A stretch of DNA of 56,149 nt from Prochloraceae cyanobacterium PL24a_bin.78 (GTDB lineage Bacteria; Cyanobacteriota; Cyanobacteriia; Cyanobacteriales; JANQIW01), in the NCBI GenBank assembly GCA_028281945.1, contig JANQIW010000134.1:1-56149 (forward strand), written 5' to 3'. Below the pieces are notes generated by a model. That model saw only the letters and a program-made list of their open reading frames with translations. It was not told the DNA's origin and ran no database searches. How positions within the stretch are numbered: position 1 is the stretch's first letter; each line of letters begins with the position of its first letter. Positions 27,894 through 37,056 of this stretch are shown here, piece by piece. The translations under genes and the position numbers were made by a program.

Positions 27894-30368
27894 ATGGTTT
27901 CATTTGATTTAAAAAGTCACCAAACCAGCTTAAAAATAACAGAGGAAATCCGAGTCAAAGGAACAGTTCAAGGGGTAGGATTTCGACCAACTGTGTACCG
28001 ACTTGCAAAGGCGAATCAACTGCTTGGAGAAGTTAGTAATGATGGACAAGGGGTTTTAATCATTGTGGTTGGCCATCCTACTTCCATAGATAATTTTATC
28101 CAACAGTTGGAGAAAGAAAAGCCTCCTTTGGCAAGAATAACAGAAATTATTCGTCATCAAATGGAGGAAATTAAAAAATTTACAGACTTTAGCATTATTA
28201 AGAGTAATAAAAACCTAATAAAAACAGAAATTGCTCCCGATGCGGCTACTTGTGAAAGTTGTAAAGCAGAAACTTTCGATCCATATACTCGTTGGTATCG
28301 CTATCCTTTTACTAATTGTACCAATTGTGGACCTCGTTTAAGCATTATCAAACACTTGCCTTACGATCGAATTCAAACCAGTATGGCAGATTTTTTGATG
28401 TGTAGAGAGTGTCAAGAAGATTATGATGATCCCCTTAACCGACGTTTTCATGCTCAACCCATAGCCTGTCATATTTGTGGACCAAAAGCTTGGTTAGAAA
28501 GGGCAGATGGGAAACCTGTGAATTTTTCCATGTTTTCCATGTTAGATGATGTTGATGCCGTAGCCACTTTAATTCAACAAGGATATATCATAGCAATCAA
28601 AGGTTTAGGGGGTTTTCATCTGGCTTGTGATGCTACTAACGAAGAAGTAGTAGCCAAATTACGAAAATTGAAAAAACGTCCAGATAAACCTTTAGCTTTA
28701 ATGGCAAAAGATATCCAGATTATAGATCAATATTGTTATATAAATCAAGCAGAAAAAGAATTATTACAAAGTCCTGCTGCCCCAATTGTTTTATTAAAAC
28801 AAAAGAATTCTGCCATTGCTAACTCCGTTGCCTTGGGACATAATTATTTAGGTTTCATGCTGCCTTATACTCCATTGCATCATCTAATTTTTAAAAGACT
28901 AAAAAATCCAGTTGTTTTCACTAGCGCTAATTTAGCAGATGAACCTCAATGTATAGATAACGAGGATGCAAAGCAAAAATTAGCCTCAATTGCACATTAT
29001 TTGTTACTTCATAACCGAGAAATAGTTAATCGCGTAGATGATTCTGTAGTGAGAATTTTACCAAATTCTTCTTCCCAAATTCTCCGTCGTGGTAGAGGTT
29101 ATGCACCAACACCGATAGATTTACCTGCTGGCTTTGAAAATATTGCGCCCATTTTAGCAATGGGTAGTGAATTAAAAAATACCTTCTGTTTACTCAGAGA
29201 AGGCCAAGGAATTCTTTCTCAACATATTGGGGATTTAGAAAATCTAGCAGCTTGGGAAAGTTACCGTCATACTCTCGAACTTTATCTGGGATTATTAGAA
29301 TACAAAATAACTGAAAATCCTCAATTAGAAAAGAAATCAAATAAAAACATAGCAATTGCAGTAGATTTACATCCTGAATATTTAGCAACCAAACATGGTA
29401 AAGAATTAGCAGCAAATTATTCTTTACCCATCTATTTCACTCAACATCATCACGCTCATATTGCAGCTTGTATGGTAGAAAATGGTTTACCAATAGATAC
29501 ACAGCGAATCTTGGGAATTGCTTTAGATGGCTTAGGTTATGGAGAAGATGGCACTTTCTGGGGTGGGGAATTTCTTCTAGCTGATTATCATAGTTATAAG
29601 CGGGTAGGCACCTTTAAGCCTGTAGCAATGTTAGGAGGTGAAAAAGCCATTTATGAACCTTGGCGCAATACTTATGCTCATTTACAAGCAGCTTTTGGTG
29701 ACGATGAAAACTCTATTTTTTCAGAATCTTCAGAATATAAATATATAGATTTAGTAAAATTTTTCAGGAAAAAGCCCCTTAAATTATTATCTCAGATGGA
29801 AAAAAAAGGGATTAATTCCCCCTTAGCTTCATCATGTGGGCGTTTATTTGATGCAGTAGCAGCAGCCATTGGTATTTGTAGGGAATCTTGTTCTTATGAA
29901 GGGCAAGGGGCCATCGCTTTAGAATCCATCGCCGAATCATGGATCTTAAATCATCCTAAAGAAACAGGGGTTTATTCATTTGCTGTGCAAAATAAGGAAT
30001 TAAAAGAAGAATTTAATTTGCTTTATCTCGAATCTCGTTGGATGTGGCAGGAATTACTCGTAGATTTACAAAAAAATATTTCTCAGGGTGCTATGGCTGC
30101 CAAATTTCATCGGGGATTAGCCAAAGGAATAGTTTTAATGGTGAAAGAAATTCGTAACCAATATCCAGAAGCCAAGATTAATCAAGTTGCCTTAACAGGA
30201 GGAGTATTTCAAAATCAAATTCTCTTAACTCAAGTATGGAGTTTGTTAGAAGAAATGGATATCAAAGTTTTAACCCACAGTCGAATACCACCTAATGACG
30301 GCGGGTTATCTCTAGGGCAAGCTGCCATTGCTGCTTCTAGAATTGCAGTGAATAAATTCAATGAATAA
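27894..30368 (+). CDS. hypF: Hydrogenase maturation carbamoyltransferase HypF
   Basis: 824-residue enzyme that turns carbamoyl phosphate and ATP into carbamoyl-adenylate and transfers the carbamoyl group to the C-terminal Cys of HypE, the first step of cyanide ligand synthesis. Domains in order: acylphosphatase with VQGVGFRPTVYRLA (about 25-38); two zinc fingers (CESCKAE...CTNCGP and CRECQED...CHICGP, about 120-200); YrdC-like domain (KRPDKPLALM); Kae1-like domain with HHHAHIAACM and LTGGVFQNQILL. Full length with all motifs present. First gene of the plus-strand run hypF-C-D-E-A-B. Confidence 0.97.
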   Translation: MVSFDLKSHQTSLKITEEIRVKGTVQGVGFRPTVYRLAKANQLLGEVSNDGQGVLIIVVGHPTSIDNFIQQLEKEKPPLARITEIIRHQMEEIKKFTDFSIIKSNKNLIKTEIAPDAATCESCKAETFDPYTRWYRYPFTNCTNCGPRLSIIKHLPYDRIQTSMADFLMCRECQEDYDDPLNRRFHAQPIACHICGPKAWLERADGKPVNFSMFSMLDDVDAVATLIQQGYIIAIKGLGGFHLACDATNEEVVAKLRKLKKRPDKPLALMAKDIQIIDQYCYINQAEKELLQSPAAPIVLLKQKNSAIANSVALGHNYLGFMLPYTPLHHLIFKRLKNPVVFTSANLADEPQCIDNEDAKQKLASIAHYLLLHNREIVNRVDDSVVRILPNSSSQILRRGRGYAPTPIDLPAGFENIAPILAMGSELKNTFCLLREGQGILSQHIGDLENLAAWESYRHTLELYLGLLEYKITENPQLEKKSNKNIAIAVDLHPEYLATKHGKELAANYSLPIYFTQHHHAHIAACMVENGLPIDTQRILGIALDGLGYGEDGTFWGGEFLLADYHSYKRVGTFKPVAMLGGEKAIYEPWRNTYAHLQAAFGDDENSIFSESSEYKYIDLVKFFRKKPLKLLSQMEKKGINSPLASSCGRLFDAVAAAIGICRESCSYEGQGAIALESIAESWILNHPKETGVYSFAVQNKELKEEFNLLYLESRWMWQELLVDLQKNISQGAMAAKFHRGLAKGIVLMVKEIRNQYPEAKINQVALTGGVFQNQILLTQVWSLLEEMDIKVLTHSRIPPNDGGLSLGQAAIAASRIAVNKFNE

Positions 30369-30418
30369 ATCTAATAAATTGTAATATCTCAATAATAGTA
30401 ATTAAAAATTAAGAAAAA

Positions 30419-30667
30419 ATGTGTTTAGGAATCCCTGGTCAAATTGTCGAAATTACCGATGCTAATAATAAATTAGGGTTGGTGAATGTCGGAGGTGTGA
30501 AACGAGAAGTCAATCTCGCTTGCGTTGTTGATAATGAACATCCCATTCAATCTTGTGTAGGAGATTGGGTATTAGTTCATGTAGGTTTTGCTCTCAATCG
30601 TATAGATGAAAAAGAAGCGGAAGAAACTCTGAAAATTTTAGAAGAAATAGCCGCTTTAACTACATAA
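30419..30667 (+). CDS. hypC: Hydrogenase maturation chaperone HypC
   Basis: 82-residue chaperone beginning MCLGIPGQIVEI. Cys2, exposed after Met removal, binds the Fe(CN)2CO unit with HypD and delivers it to the HupL precursor. The C-terminal half WVLVHVGFALNRIDEKEAEE is the usual HypC end. 50 bases after hypF and 70 bases before hypD. Only one HypC-type gene is in the window. Confidence 0.96.
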   Translation: MCLGIPGQIVEITDANNKLGLVNVGGVKREVNLACVVDNEHPIQSCVGDWVLVHVGFALNRIDEKEAEETLKILEEIAALTT

Positions 30668-30737
30668 AAAATTAATTAAAACCTAAAACTAAATTTAAAT
30701 TTAGCAACTCAACTATAAAATTAACACAAAGATAACA

Positions 30738-31895
30738 ATGAAATATGTTACAGAATTCCGTGATCCTAAGAAAGCTAAAGGATTATTCAAAGAAATTAAT
30801 CGCTTAAGTTCAGTGCTGGAAAGAACCCCAGAACAACCTCTGAAATTAATGGAGATTTGCGGAGGCCATACTCACTCCATCTTTAAATATGGCATCGAAG
30901 CAGCACTTCCTGATACCATCGAATTAATTCACGGACCCGGCTGCCCTGTGTGTATTATGCCTAGAGGGAGGTTGGATGATGCCATCGCCCTTGCCCAACA
31001 ACCCAATGTTATTTTCACCACATTTGGGGATACAATGCGGGTTCCGGGATCTCAAAAAAGCCTGTTACAAGCTAAGGCAGAAGGTGCAGATGTGCGGATG
31101 GTTTATTCTCCTCTGGATGCTTTACCGATTGCCAAAGAAAATCCTGACAAGAAAGTAGTATTCTTCGGTATTGGCTTTGAAACCACTGCCCCAAGTACGG
31201 CTCTAACTATTTTACAGGCTGAGGCTGAAGGCATTGAGAATTTCACGATTTTTGCTAATCATGTTTTGGTGGTTCCTGCATTGGAAGCTTTATTAAATAA
31301 TCCGGATTTACAATTGGATGGTTTTGTCGGACCAGGTCATGTGAGTACCATTATTGGGACTAAACCTTATGAAATTATTAGCGAAAATTATCATAAGCCT
31401 TTAGTCGTATCTGGCTTTGAACCATTAGATATTATCCAATCTATCGTTATGGTCTTACAACAATTAGTTGACGGACGCTGTGAAGTGGAAAATCAATATG
31501 CTCGTTTAGTACAACCAGAAGGAAATAAAGTAGCCATTAATGCTATTAATAAAGTATTCACTGTTAGAGAAGAATTTGAATGGCGTGGCTTGGGTAATAT
31601 TAGTAAATCTGGGTTAAAAATTCGAGAGAATTACTCTAAATTTGATGCAGAAACTCAATTTATTCTTCCTAATCGTCAAGTAGCTGATGCCAAAGCTTGT
31701 CAATGTGGCGAGATACTTAAAGGAGTTTTAAAACCTTGGCAATGTAAAGTATTTGGTACTGCTTGCACTCCTGAGAATCCCATTGGTACTTGTATGGTTT
31801 CCTCTGAAGGTGCTTGTGCTGCTTATTATAAATATGGTCGTTTATCTACTTTGAAGAATCCATCTAAGTCTCAGAAATCAGAAGCAAAAGTATAA
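30738..31895 (+). CDS. hypD: Hydrogenase maturation scaffold HypD
   Basis: 385-residue [4Fe-4S] protein that with HypC assembles the Fe(CN)2CO moiety. Visible: CGGHTHSIFKYGI (about residues 41-53), GPGCPVCIMPRG (about 68-80), GIGFETTAPST, GFVGPGHVSTIIG and the C-terminal cluster-binding region with CQCGEIL, KPWQCKVFGTACTPENPIGT and CMVSSEGACAAYY. Full length. The tail after the last Cys is short and basic. Co-oriented with hypC and hypE, 42 bases before hypE. Confidence 0.97.
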   Translation: MKYVTEFRDPKKAKGLFKEINRLSSVLERTPEQPLKLMEICGGHTHSIFKYGIEAALPDTIELIHGPGCPVCIMPRGRLDDAIALAQQPNVIFTTFGDTMRVPGSQKSLLQAKAEGADVRMVYSPLDALPIAKENPDKKVVFFGIGFETTAPSTALTILQAEAEGIENFTIFANHVLVVPALEALLNNPDLQLDGFVGPGHVSTIIGTKPYEIISENYHKPLVVSGFEPLDIIQSIVMVLQQLVDGRCEVENQYARLVQPEGNKVAINAINKVFTVREEFEWRGLGNISKSGLKIRENYSKFDAETQFILPNRQVADAKACQCGEILKGVLKPWQCKVFGTACTPENPIGTCMVSSEGACAAYYKYGRLSTLKNPSKSQKSEAKV

Positions 31896-31937
31896 TTAAA
31901 TTAACCACTTACTATAAATATTGGTTTTAAGAAAAAT

Positions 31938-33020
31938 ATGGCACAAATTTCTCTCTTTAATAAAATAGAAAAAGTTCGCCTTCGTCATGCCAAAGTCAAA
32001 GATAAAACGATTACTTTAGCTCATGGAGGTGGTGGTAAAGCCATGAGAGATTTGATTGAGGATATCTTTATTGGTAATTTTAATAATAATTTGGAGTCGG
32101 AGTTAGAAGATCAGGCGAGAATAAATTTAGCTCAATTGAATGCAATAGGCGATCGTCTTGCATTTACCACAGATTCTTATGTAATCGATCCCATTTTCTT
32201 TCCTGGGGGTAATATTGGGGAATTAGCCGTCAATGGCACAGTTAATGATTTAGCCGTTGGAGGGGCAACTCCATTGTATTTATCATGTGGTATGATTATC
32301 GAAGAAGGATTTCCAGTAGCAAGTCTTCGTGAAATTGCCCAAAGTATGAAACAGGCAGCAGATTTTGCAGGGGTACAAATTATTACTGGTGATACGAAAG
32401 TAGTCAATCGTGGTTCAGTAGACAAGTTATTTATTAATACTACTGGAGTTGGGGTAATTCCTTCAGGTATTGATATCTCTGCCGCCAATTTGCGATCGGG
32501 AGATGTCATTATTATAAATGGATATTTAGGAGATCACGGCGCAGCTATCACAGTAGCTAGAGAAGAATTAGCATTAGATAGCAGTATAGAGAGTGATTGC
32601 CAACCTCTAAATAGTTTAGTGGAAGCAATTTTAGCAGTATGTCCCGAAATTCATGCCATGCGTGATGCCACTAGAGGAGGATTAGCCACTGTTTTAAATG
32701 AATTTGCCCAAAGTTCGCAAGTTGGGATACGTTTATACGAAGATAAAATACCAGTTAGAGAACAAGTACAAGGAGTTTGCGAAATATTAGGATTAGAACC
32801 TTTATATATGGCAAACGAAGGAAAATTGGTTACAATAGTGCCCCAAAATAAAGCCGATGTGGTTTTGGCTACCATGAAAAATCATCCCGCAGGTAAAGAT
32901 GCCGCTATCGTTGGGGAAGTCATTCATTCTCCTTCAGGAATAGTGATTGTAGAGACAATCTTTGGTACTGACAGAATTGTCGATATGTTAGTAGGGGATC
33001 AATTGCCGAGAATTTGTTAA
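31938..33020 (+). CDS. hypE: Hydrogenase maturation protein HypE
   Basis: 360-residue PurM-like ATPase that dehydrates the thiocarboxamide on its C-terminal Cys to thiocyanate, the cyanide donor. N-terminal LAHGGGGKAMRDLI and GDRLAFTTDSYVIDPIFFPG, plus ATP-site GGATPLYLSCG, are typical. The protein ends in PRIC, the essential acceptor Cys, as the last residue. The hypA ATG lies 36 bases after the hypE stop. Confidence 0.97.
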   Translation: MAQISLFNKIEKVRLRHAKVKDKTITLAHGGGGKAMRDLIEDIFIGNFNNNLESELEDQARINLAQLNAIGDRLAFTTDSYVIDPIFFPGGNIGELAVNGTVNDLAVGGATPLYLSCGMIIEEGFPVASLREIAQSMKQAADFAGVQIITGDTKVVNRGSVDKLFINTTGVGVIPSGIDISAANLRSGDVIIINGYLGDHGAAITVAREELALDSSIESDCQPLNSLVEAILAVCPEIHAMRDATRGGLATVLNEFAQSSQVGIRLYEDKIPVREQVQGVCEILGLEPLYMANEGKLVTIVPQNKADVVLATMKNHPAGKDAAIVGEVIHSPSGIVIVETIFGTDRIVDMLVGDQLPRIC

Positions 33021-33055
33021 CCCTTACCGATGAAAAAATTCAATTTGGTAGAAAA

Positions 33056-33400
33056 ATGCACGAATTAGGAATTACCAAAAATATTGTCGCCATTGTGAGT
33101 GAAAATGCTGGAGGTGCACCTGTTAGAAAAGTAATTGTAGAAATAGGGAAACTTTCGGCAATAATGCCAGATGCCATTAGTTTTTGTTTCGATGTATGTT
33201 GCAAAGGAACATTATTAGAAGGGGCAACTTTAGAGATTATTGAAATTCCGGGTTTAGGGAAATGTTGCCAATGTGGCACAAAAATTAGTTTAGAGCAGCC
33301 TTTTGGCATTTGTGATAACTGTGGAAGTGCTGAAATTACCATTATTCAAGGTGAAGAATTAAAAATTAAATCCATGGAGGTAGATGATTTATGTGCGTAA
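33056..33400 (+). CDS. hypA: Hydrogenase nickel metallochaperone HypA
   Basis: 114-residue nickel carrier. The N-terminus MHELG supplies the His2 needed for nickel binding, which fixes the start at the ATG at 33056 rather than an upstream TTG in the same frame (33014, which would overlap hypE and bury His2). The zinc site is CCQCGTK...CDNCGS (about residues 71-90). It works with HypB to insert nickel into HupL. Its stop overlaps the hypB start by 10 bases, so the two are translationally coupled. Confidence 0.96.
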   Translation: MHELGITKNIVAIVSENAGGAPVRKVIVEIGKLSAIMPDAISFCFDVCCKGTLLEGATLEIIEIPGLGKCCQCGTKISLEQPFGICDNCGSAEITIIQGEELKIKSMEVDDLCA

Positions 33401-34374
33401 CTTGTGGTTGTTCGGATAATAGTGAGGTAACTGTTACTACTTTAGAAAAGGATGAAAGTGGTAGTTTTCATACTCATACTCTAGAAGATGGGACGGTAAT
33501 TGCTCATTCTCACCATCACGATAATTCTCCTTCTCATTCCCATTCCCATGGGCAGACTCATAGTCATACTTTAACTGATGGAACTGTGATTACTCACTCT
33601 CACGAATCAGATCATCATAGTCCTCATAGTCATACTTTAGCCGATGGAACTGCAATTACTTATACTCACGAACATGATAAACCTCGTCCTTCTAAGAATT
33701 TTTCGGAGATTCACGCGCGAATGCATGGCACAACTGTTACTTTAGAGCAGGAAATCCTGAATAAAAATGATAAGATTGCTGATGAGAATCGCCGTTGGTT
33801 TGAAGAAAGAGGTATTTTAGCTTTAAATCTTGTGAGTTCACCTGGCGCAGGGAAGACAACTTTATTGACTCGTACTATTAATGATCTGAAAAATAAACTT
33901 CCTATTAATGTAATTGAAGGTGATCAAGAAACTATTAATGATGCTGAAAAAATTCGTCAAACTGGTTGTAAAGTGGTTCAAATTAATACGGGAACCGGTT
34001 GTCATCTGGAAGCAGCTATGGTAAAACGAGGATATTTAGAATTGGATCCTCCAAATAATTCTATTTTAGCCATCGAAAATGTGGGAAATTTGGTGTGTCC
34101 TGCTTTATTTGACTTGGGAGAAAGGGCTAAGGTTGCTATTCTTTCTGTTACTGAAGGTGAGGATAAGCCTATTAAGTATCCCCATATGTTTCGGGCTAGT
34201 GAGGTGATGATTTTAACTAAAGTTGATCTCCTCCCTTATGTTCAATTTGATGTCGATCGTTGTTTGGAATATGCTCGCAAAGTGAATCCTCGTATTAAAA
34301 TATTTCAGGTTTCTTCTACTACTGGAGAAGGTTTAAAGGATTGGTATGAATGGTTGGAAAATCAAAAGTTCTAG
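33391..34374 (+). CDS. hypB: Hydrogenase nickel GTPase HypB, with His-rich repeats
   Basis: 327-residue GTPase that hands nickel over with HypA. The N-terminus MCVTCGCSD has the CXXCGC high-affinity nickel motif. Residues about 26-100 form a His-rich segment of three repeats with the core HTL.DGT.I.(H/Y)(S/T)H, a nickel store or sink. The G domain has Walker A VSSPGAGKTTLL (about 157), IEGDQETINDAEKI, and a GTGCHLEAAMV segment that carries the metal-site Cys and His; G4 TKVDLLPY. Last gene of the hyp run; no clear terminator before the convergent protease gene. Confidence 0.97.
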   Translation: MCVTCGCSDNSEVTVTTLEKDESGSFHTHTLEDGTVIAHSHHHDNSPSHSHSHGQTHSHTLTDGTVITHSHESDHHSPHSHTLADGTAITYTHEHDKPRPSKNFSEIHARMHGTTVTLEQEILNKNDKIADENRRWFEERGILALNLVSSPGAGKTTLLTRTINDLKNKLPINVIEGDQETINDAEKIRQTGCKVVQINTGTGCHLEAAMVKRGYLELDPPNNSILAIENVGNLVCPALFDLGERAKVAILSVTEGEDKPIKYPHMFRASEVMILTKVDLLPYVQFDVDRCLEYARKVNPRIKIFQVSSTTGEGLKDWYEWLENQKF

Positions 34375-34452
34375 GAAAAGTTTAAATTGTATGACGTATA
34401 TTGTTAATTATGATTGATTTGAATAATTTTACGTTCGGAGATAAAAATTTAT

Positions 34453-35772
34453 TTATTCCCTTCTTCGACAATCTTTAATATTTGTAAAGGAAGCATTCCC
34501 ATCTAAAGGATCTCTAGGAACTTCATGAAAAATATCTTCATTCCCCAAAAATTCTAGTATTTGAGAAACTGTCCGATTTTCTCTAAAGACATTTTTGGTA
34601 TCTGGTTCGTGTATAATCCCAACACAAATAAATTGACCAATTAAATTTAGGTTTAGCTCAGTTTTGAATTCTTCCATTCTTTCTGTAATAGGATTTCCCG
34701 GACAAGAGAATAATCGACAAGCATCTACTTCAGCTGTTCCACTAAGACAATATCTTGGTGTTTGGATAATTTCCAATATATTTCCTTGAGCATCAGAAAA
34801 AAATATCTTTGGAGATAAGCAAAATCCTTGCCAATCTTCATTTTTCATAGAAATCCTCGCCGTTAGTATTCTATCCTCCCCTATTTCTACTTTAGTATGG
34901 GCAAAATGATTGGATCCAATATATCCATGACTATCTTTTTGCGAAAAAGCATAAGGTAATTCGGGAGGTAAATAACCTATTAGTTTAGACATACTTATTG
35001 GGATTGTATTATTTTTCAATTGATCCCAATCAACTTCTTCCGGTGAAATCCATTCATTTTGACAGGGTAAAGTGTTAATTCTTGTTCCCCATACATATCC
35101 TGTTGTCCCTTCTCTAAGGCCACCATTTGCAACAGCAACAACAGCTCCTTGTTGATTAACAATTGGAGCACCAGAAAGTCCTGGGACTAAATCACCTTCA
35201 AAATGTATAACTTCTAAATTAGGATTAGGACTTCCACGTTTTTCTAAGGCTGGATGATCTTGAGGCTCAACAATATCTCCTAGTTTTCTTAAAGGATTAT
35301 CTCTTACAAAAATCCTAGTTCCAGTTAATTCAATTCCATAGGGAAATCCTTCAACAAAATGAAGTTCACCAGGATTTACCTTTAGCTTAGGTCTAATATT
35401 AAATTTCTTTGAATTTGATAACTTTTGGATTTCTTCTTGAATTACAGGTTTGAAAAAAGCTAAATCCGAATCTAAGTTAACACATTCAAGCTTCATTTCT
35501 ACAAAAGGATCGCTTCCTTTAAGAAAGGTAACATTATTCCTACTATCGACAATGCCATGTAATGCTGTTATGATCCCAAGTGGCTCTTGGATTATGAATC
35601 CAGTAAGTATTCGAGGATCAGATTTTTGTTGGAATTTTACTTTAACTTTTACTACTTTTTCATCTTCTCCTCTTTTCTCATTTTCTCCAAGTACAAAAAA
35701 AGGGAAAAAACAAAATAAAATTGTTAGTAGTATAGTAAAAAATGATGTTTTTAGTTTTGAGCTTTTGAACAT
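34453..35772 (-). CDS. Exported trypsin-like serine protease, second gene of a membrane-protein pair
   Basis: 439-residue protein with an N-terminal signal peptide or anchor (about residues 8-29). A chymotrypsin-fold protease domain follows at about 40-245: His in GIITALHGIV, Asp in NLDSDLAFFKP, Ser in VPGLSGAPIVNQQGAVVAV. The full catalytic triad is thus present. The C-terminal 190 residues are a Cys-containing, beta-rich region (WQGFCLSPKIFF, YCLSGTAEVDACRLFSCPG) I do not recognise. Its start overlaps the upstream membrane protein gene by 22 bases, so both are coupled. Substrate is unknown; a conflict, signalling or envelope-stress role is possible. Confidence 0.8.
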   Translation of the reverse strand: MFKSSKLKTSFFTILLTILFCFFPFFVLGENEKRGEDEKVVKVKVKFQQKSDPRILTGFIIQEPLGIITALHGIVDSRNNVTFLKGSDPFVEMKLECVNLDSDLAFFKPVIQEEIQKLSNSKKFNIRPKLKVNPGELHFVEGFPYGIELTGTRIFVRDNPLRKLGDIVEPQDHPALEKRGSPNPNLEVIHFEGDLVPGLSGAPIVNQQGAVVAVANGGLREGTTGYVWGTRINTLPCQNEWISPEEVDWDQLKNNTIPISMSKLIGYLPPELPYAFSQKDSHGYIGSNHFAHTKVEIGEDRILTARISMKNEDWQGFCLSPKIFFSDAQGNILEIIQTPRYCLSGTAEVDACRLFSCPGNPITERMEEFKTELNLNLIGQFICVGIIHEPDTKNVFRENRTVSQILEFLGNEDIFHEVPRDPLDGNASFTNIKDCRRRE

Positions 35773-36542
35773 ATTATCTCCACAAAATCAGATAAAGTTT
35801 CATTTGCACCTATCGCTTTAGCAACAGATCTAATTTTTGTTTCTCCAGTAGTAATTAATTCAGCTTTTAATTGTTCCCAATCCTCCATGCCTATTTCTCT
35901 TTTAAAAACATTACATTCACTACCTGATACACTAAATAAAAGTGAACTATCCACAGAATGTACTGAAATACTTGGATTTTCTTCATTTTCATTAGGAGGA
36001 TTGTATTCATTATTCCCAAATAAAATACCATTTGAAATGTAATATTCAAATATTTGTTTGATAACCTTTTGTTTTTCTTCTTGTTTTAGTCCCTCTGTCC
36101 AAAAGTTGATTTCTTCTTTAATTAATTCAAAATTATTTTTTTGCTTCTCTTTGATTAATTCAAAGTTGTCTACTTCTTCTTTGTTAAAATCCAGCAGGTT
36201 GTTACTTCTTATAGCTATCCCTAGGATACTTCCAAAACCTATTCCAATAATTAATGCTGAAATAGGAAAAATATTGATTTGAGGTATCTTATTTGATACT
36301 AGATTTTCAGAATTTGAATCATCATCTCTTTGAATTCCAGAAGCAACACCTAAAGTAGCTACCATCAATCCAAGTATAGTGCTAATAACACCACTAACCA
36401 CTGGTGTTATAGATAGGCCAACTAGACATCCTATAGATATTCCAGAAAAAGCTAACCATACAAGAGTATAATATGAATCTTTGCAACTATTTTTCTTGTT
36501 AGAGGTTATACCTTGCTCGATGATTTCTTCTCTACTGTTCAT
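35751..36542 (-). CDS. Membrane protein coupled to the trypsin-like protease
   Basis: 263-residue protein. A strong SD (AAAGGAGA) lies 7-8 bases before the ATG at 36542 (MNSREEIIEQ), which I prefer over an upstream in-frame start at 36563. Membrane segments at about residues 27-45, 48-68 and 91-110; the region about 118-165 has a repeated FELIKE element (NFELIKEKQKN NFELIKEE) and probable coiled coil; the C-terminal about 70 residues are soluble, with SVHSVDSSLLFSVSGSE and a DWEQLKAELITTGETKI helix. No known domain recognised. It precedes and overlaps the protease gene, suggesting it anchors, senses for or controls the protease. Confidence 0.65.
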   Translation of the reverse strand: MNSREEIIEQGITSNKKNSCKDSYYTLVWLAFSGISIGCLVGLSITPVVSGVISTILGLMVATLGVASGIQRDDDSNSENLVSNKIPQINIFPISALIIGIGFGSILGIAIRSNNLLDFNKEEVDNFELIKEKQKNNFELIKEEINFWTEGLKQEEKQKVIKQIFEYYISNGILFGNNEYNPPNENEENPSISVHSVDSSLLFSVSGSECNVFKREIGMEDWEQLKAELITTGETKIRSVAKAIGANETLSDFVEIICSKAQN

Positions 36543-36636
36543 GGTTTTTCTCCTTTGTTGCAAAGGATATATATTCTTATCTTATTTCCTATATTATATC
36601 AAAAACTTCTTGGCTTGCCTCTTACAATACCTGTTA

Positions 36637-36888
36637 TCATAAGCGCGGCATATATCCACCAAAACTATGAGCAGCCTTATATCCAACACGGTGAATATAA
36701 AAAAGTGCATCAGGAAACCTTGATCGAGCTTGGTGATAGGCATTAAGCTGGTTAGCATCCATAACATAACCCCCAGTTTTAACATCCAAGAACACATATT
36801 TGCCTGTGTCTTCATTTTTAAGATGAGGAACTACATTTTGTTCATACAAAGCTATTCCTTTCTCTATGAATTTTTCGTCATCGTCCAT
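36637..36888 (-). CDS. Small conserved protein (83 aa), orphan of a two-gene family
   Basis: 83 residues with the pattern (I)ALYEQNVVPHL...GKYVFLDVKTGGYVMDANQL...RFPDALFYIHRVGYKAAHSFGG, seen in many small cyanobacterial proteins that I recall often paired with a clan AA (retropepsin-like) aspartic protease gene. No such partner lies next to it here; downstream there is only the 5' flank of the membrane/protease pair. Function is unknown, and an antitoxin-like or adaptor role is only a guess. Confidence 0.65.
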   Translation of the reverse strand: MDDDEKFIEKGIALYEQNVVPHLKNEDTGKYVFLDVKTGGYVMDANQLNAYHQARSRFPDALFYIHRVGYKAAHSFGGYMPRL

Positions 36889-37056
36889 ATTTCTTTTGCT
36901 TCATTTTCAAGAAAATTCTTTTATCTTATAAATATATTATATCACCTCAAGTCTTACTAATGCAGAGGCACAAATCCTAACACTAACCATCACCTTAAAA
37001 TTGCCAATAACATCCAATCTAACAAAAAATCAATGAAGACGAAGAATGAGCACAAT

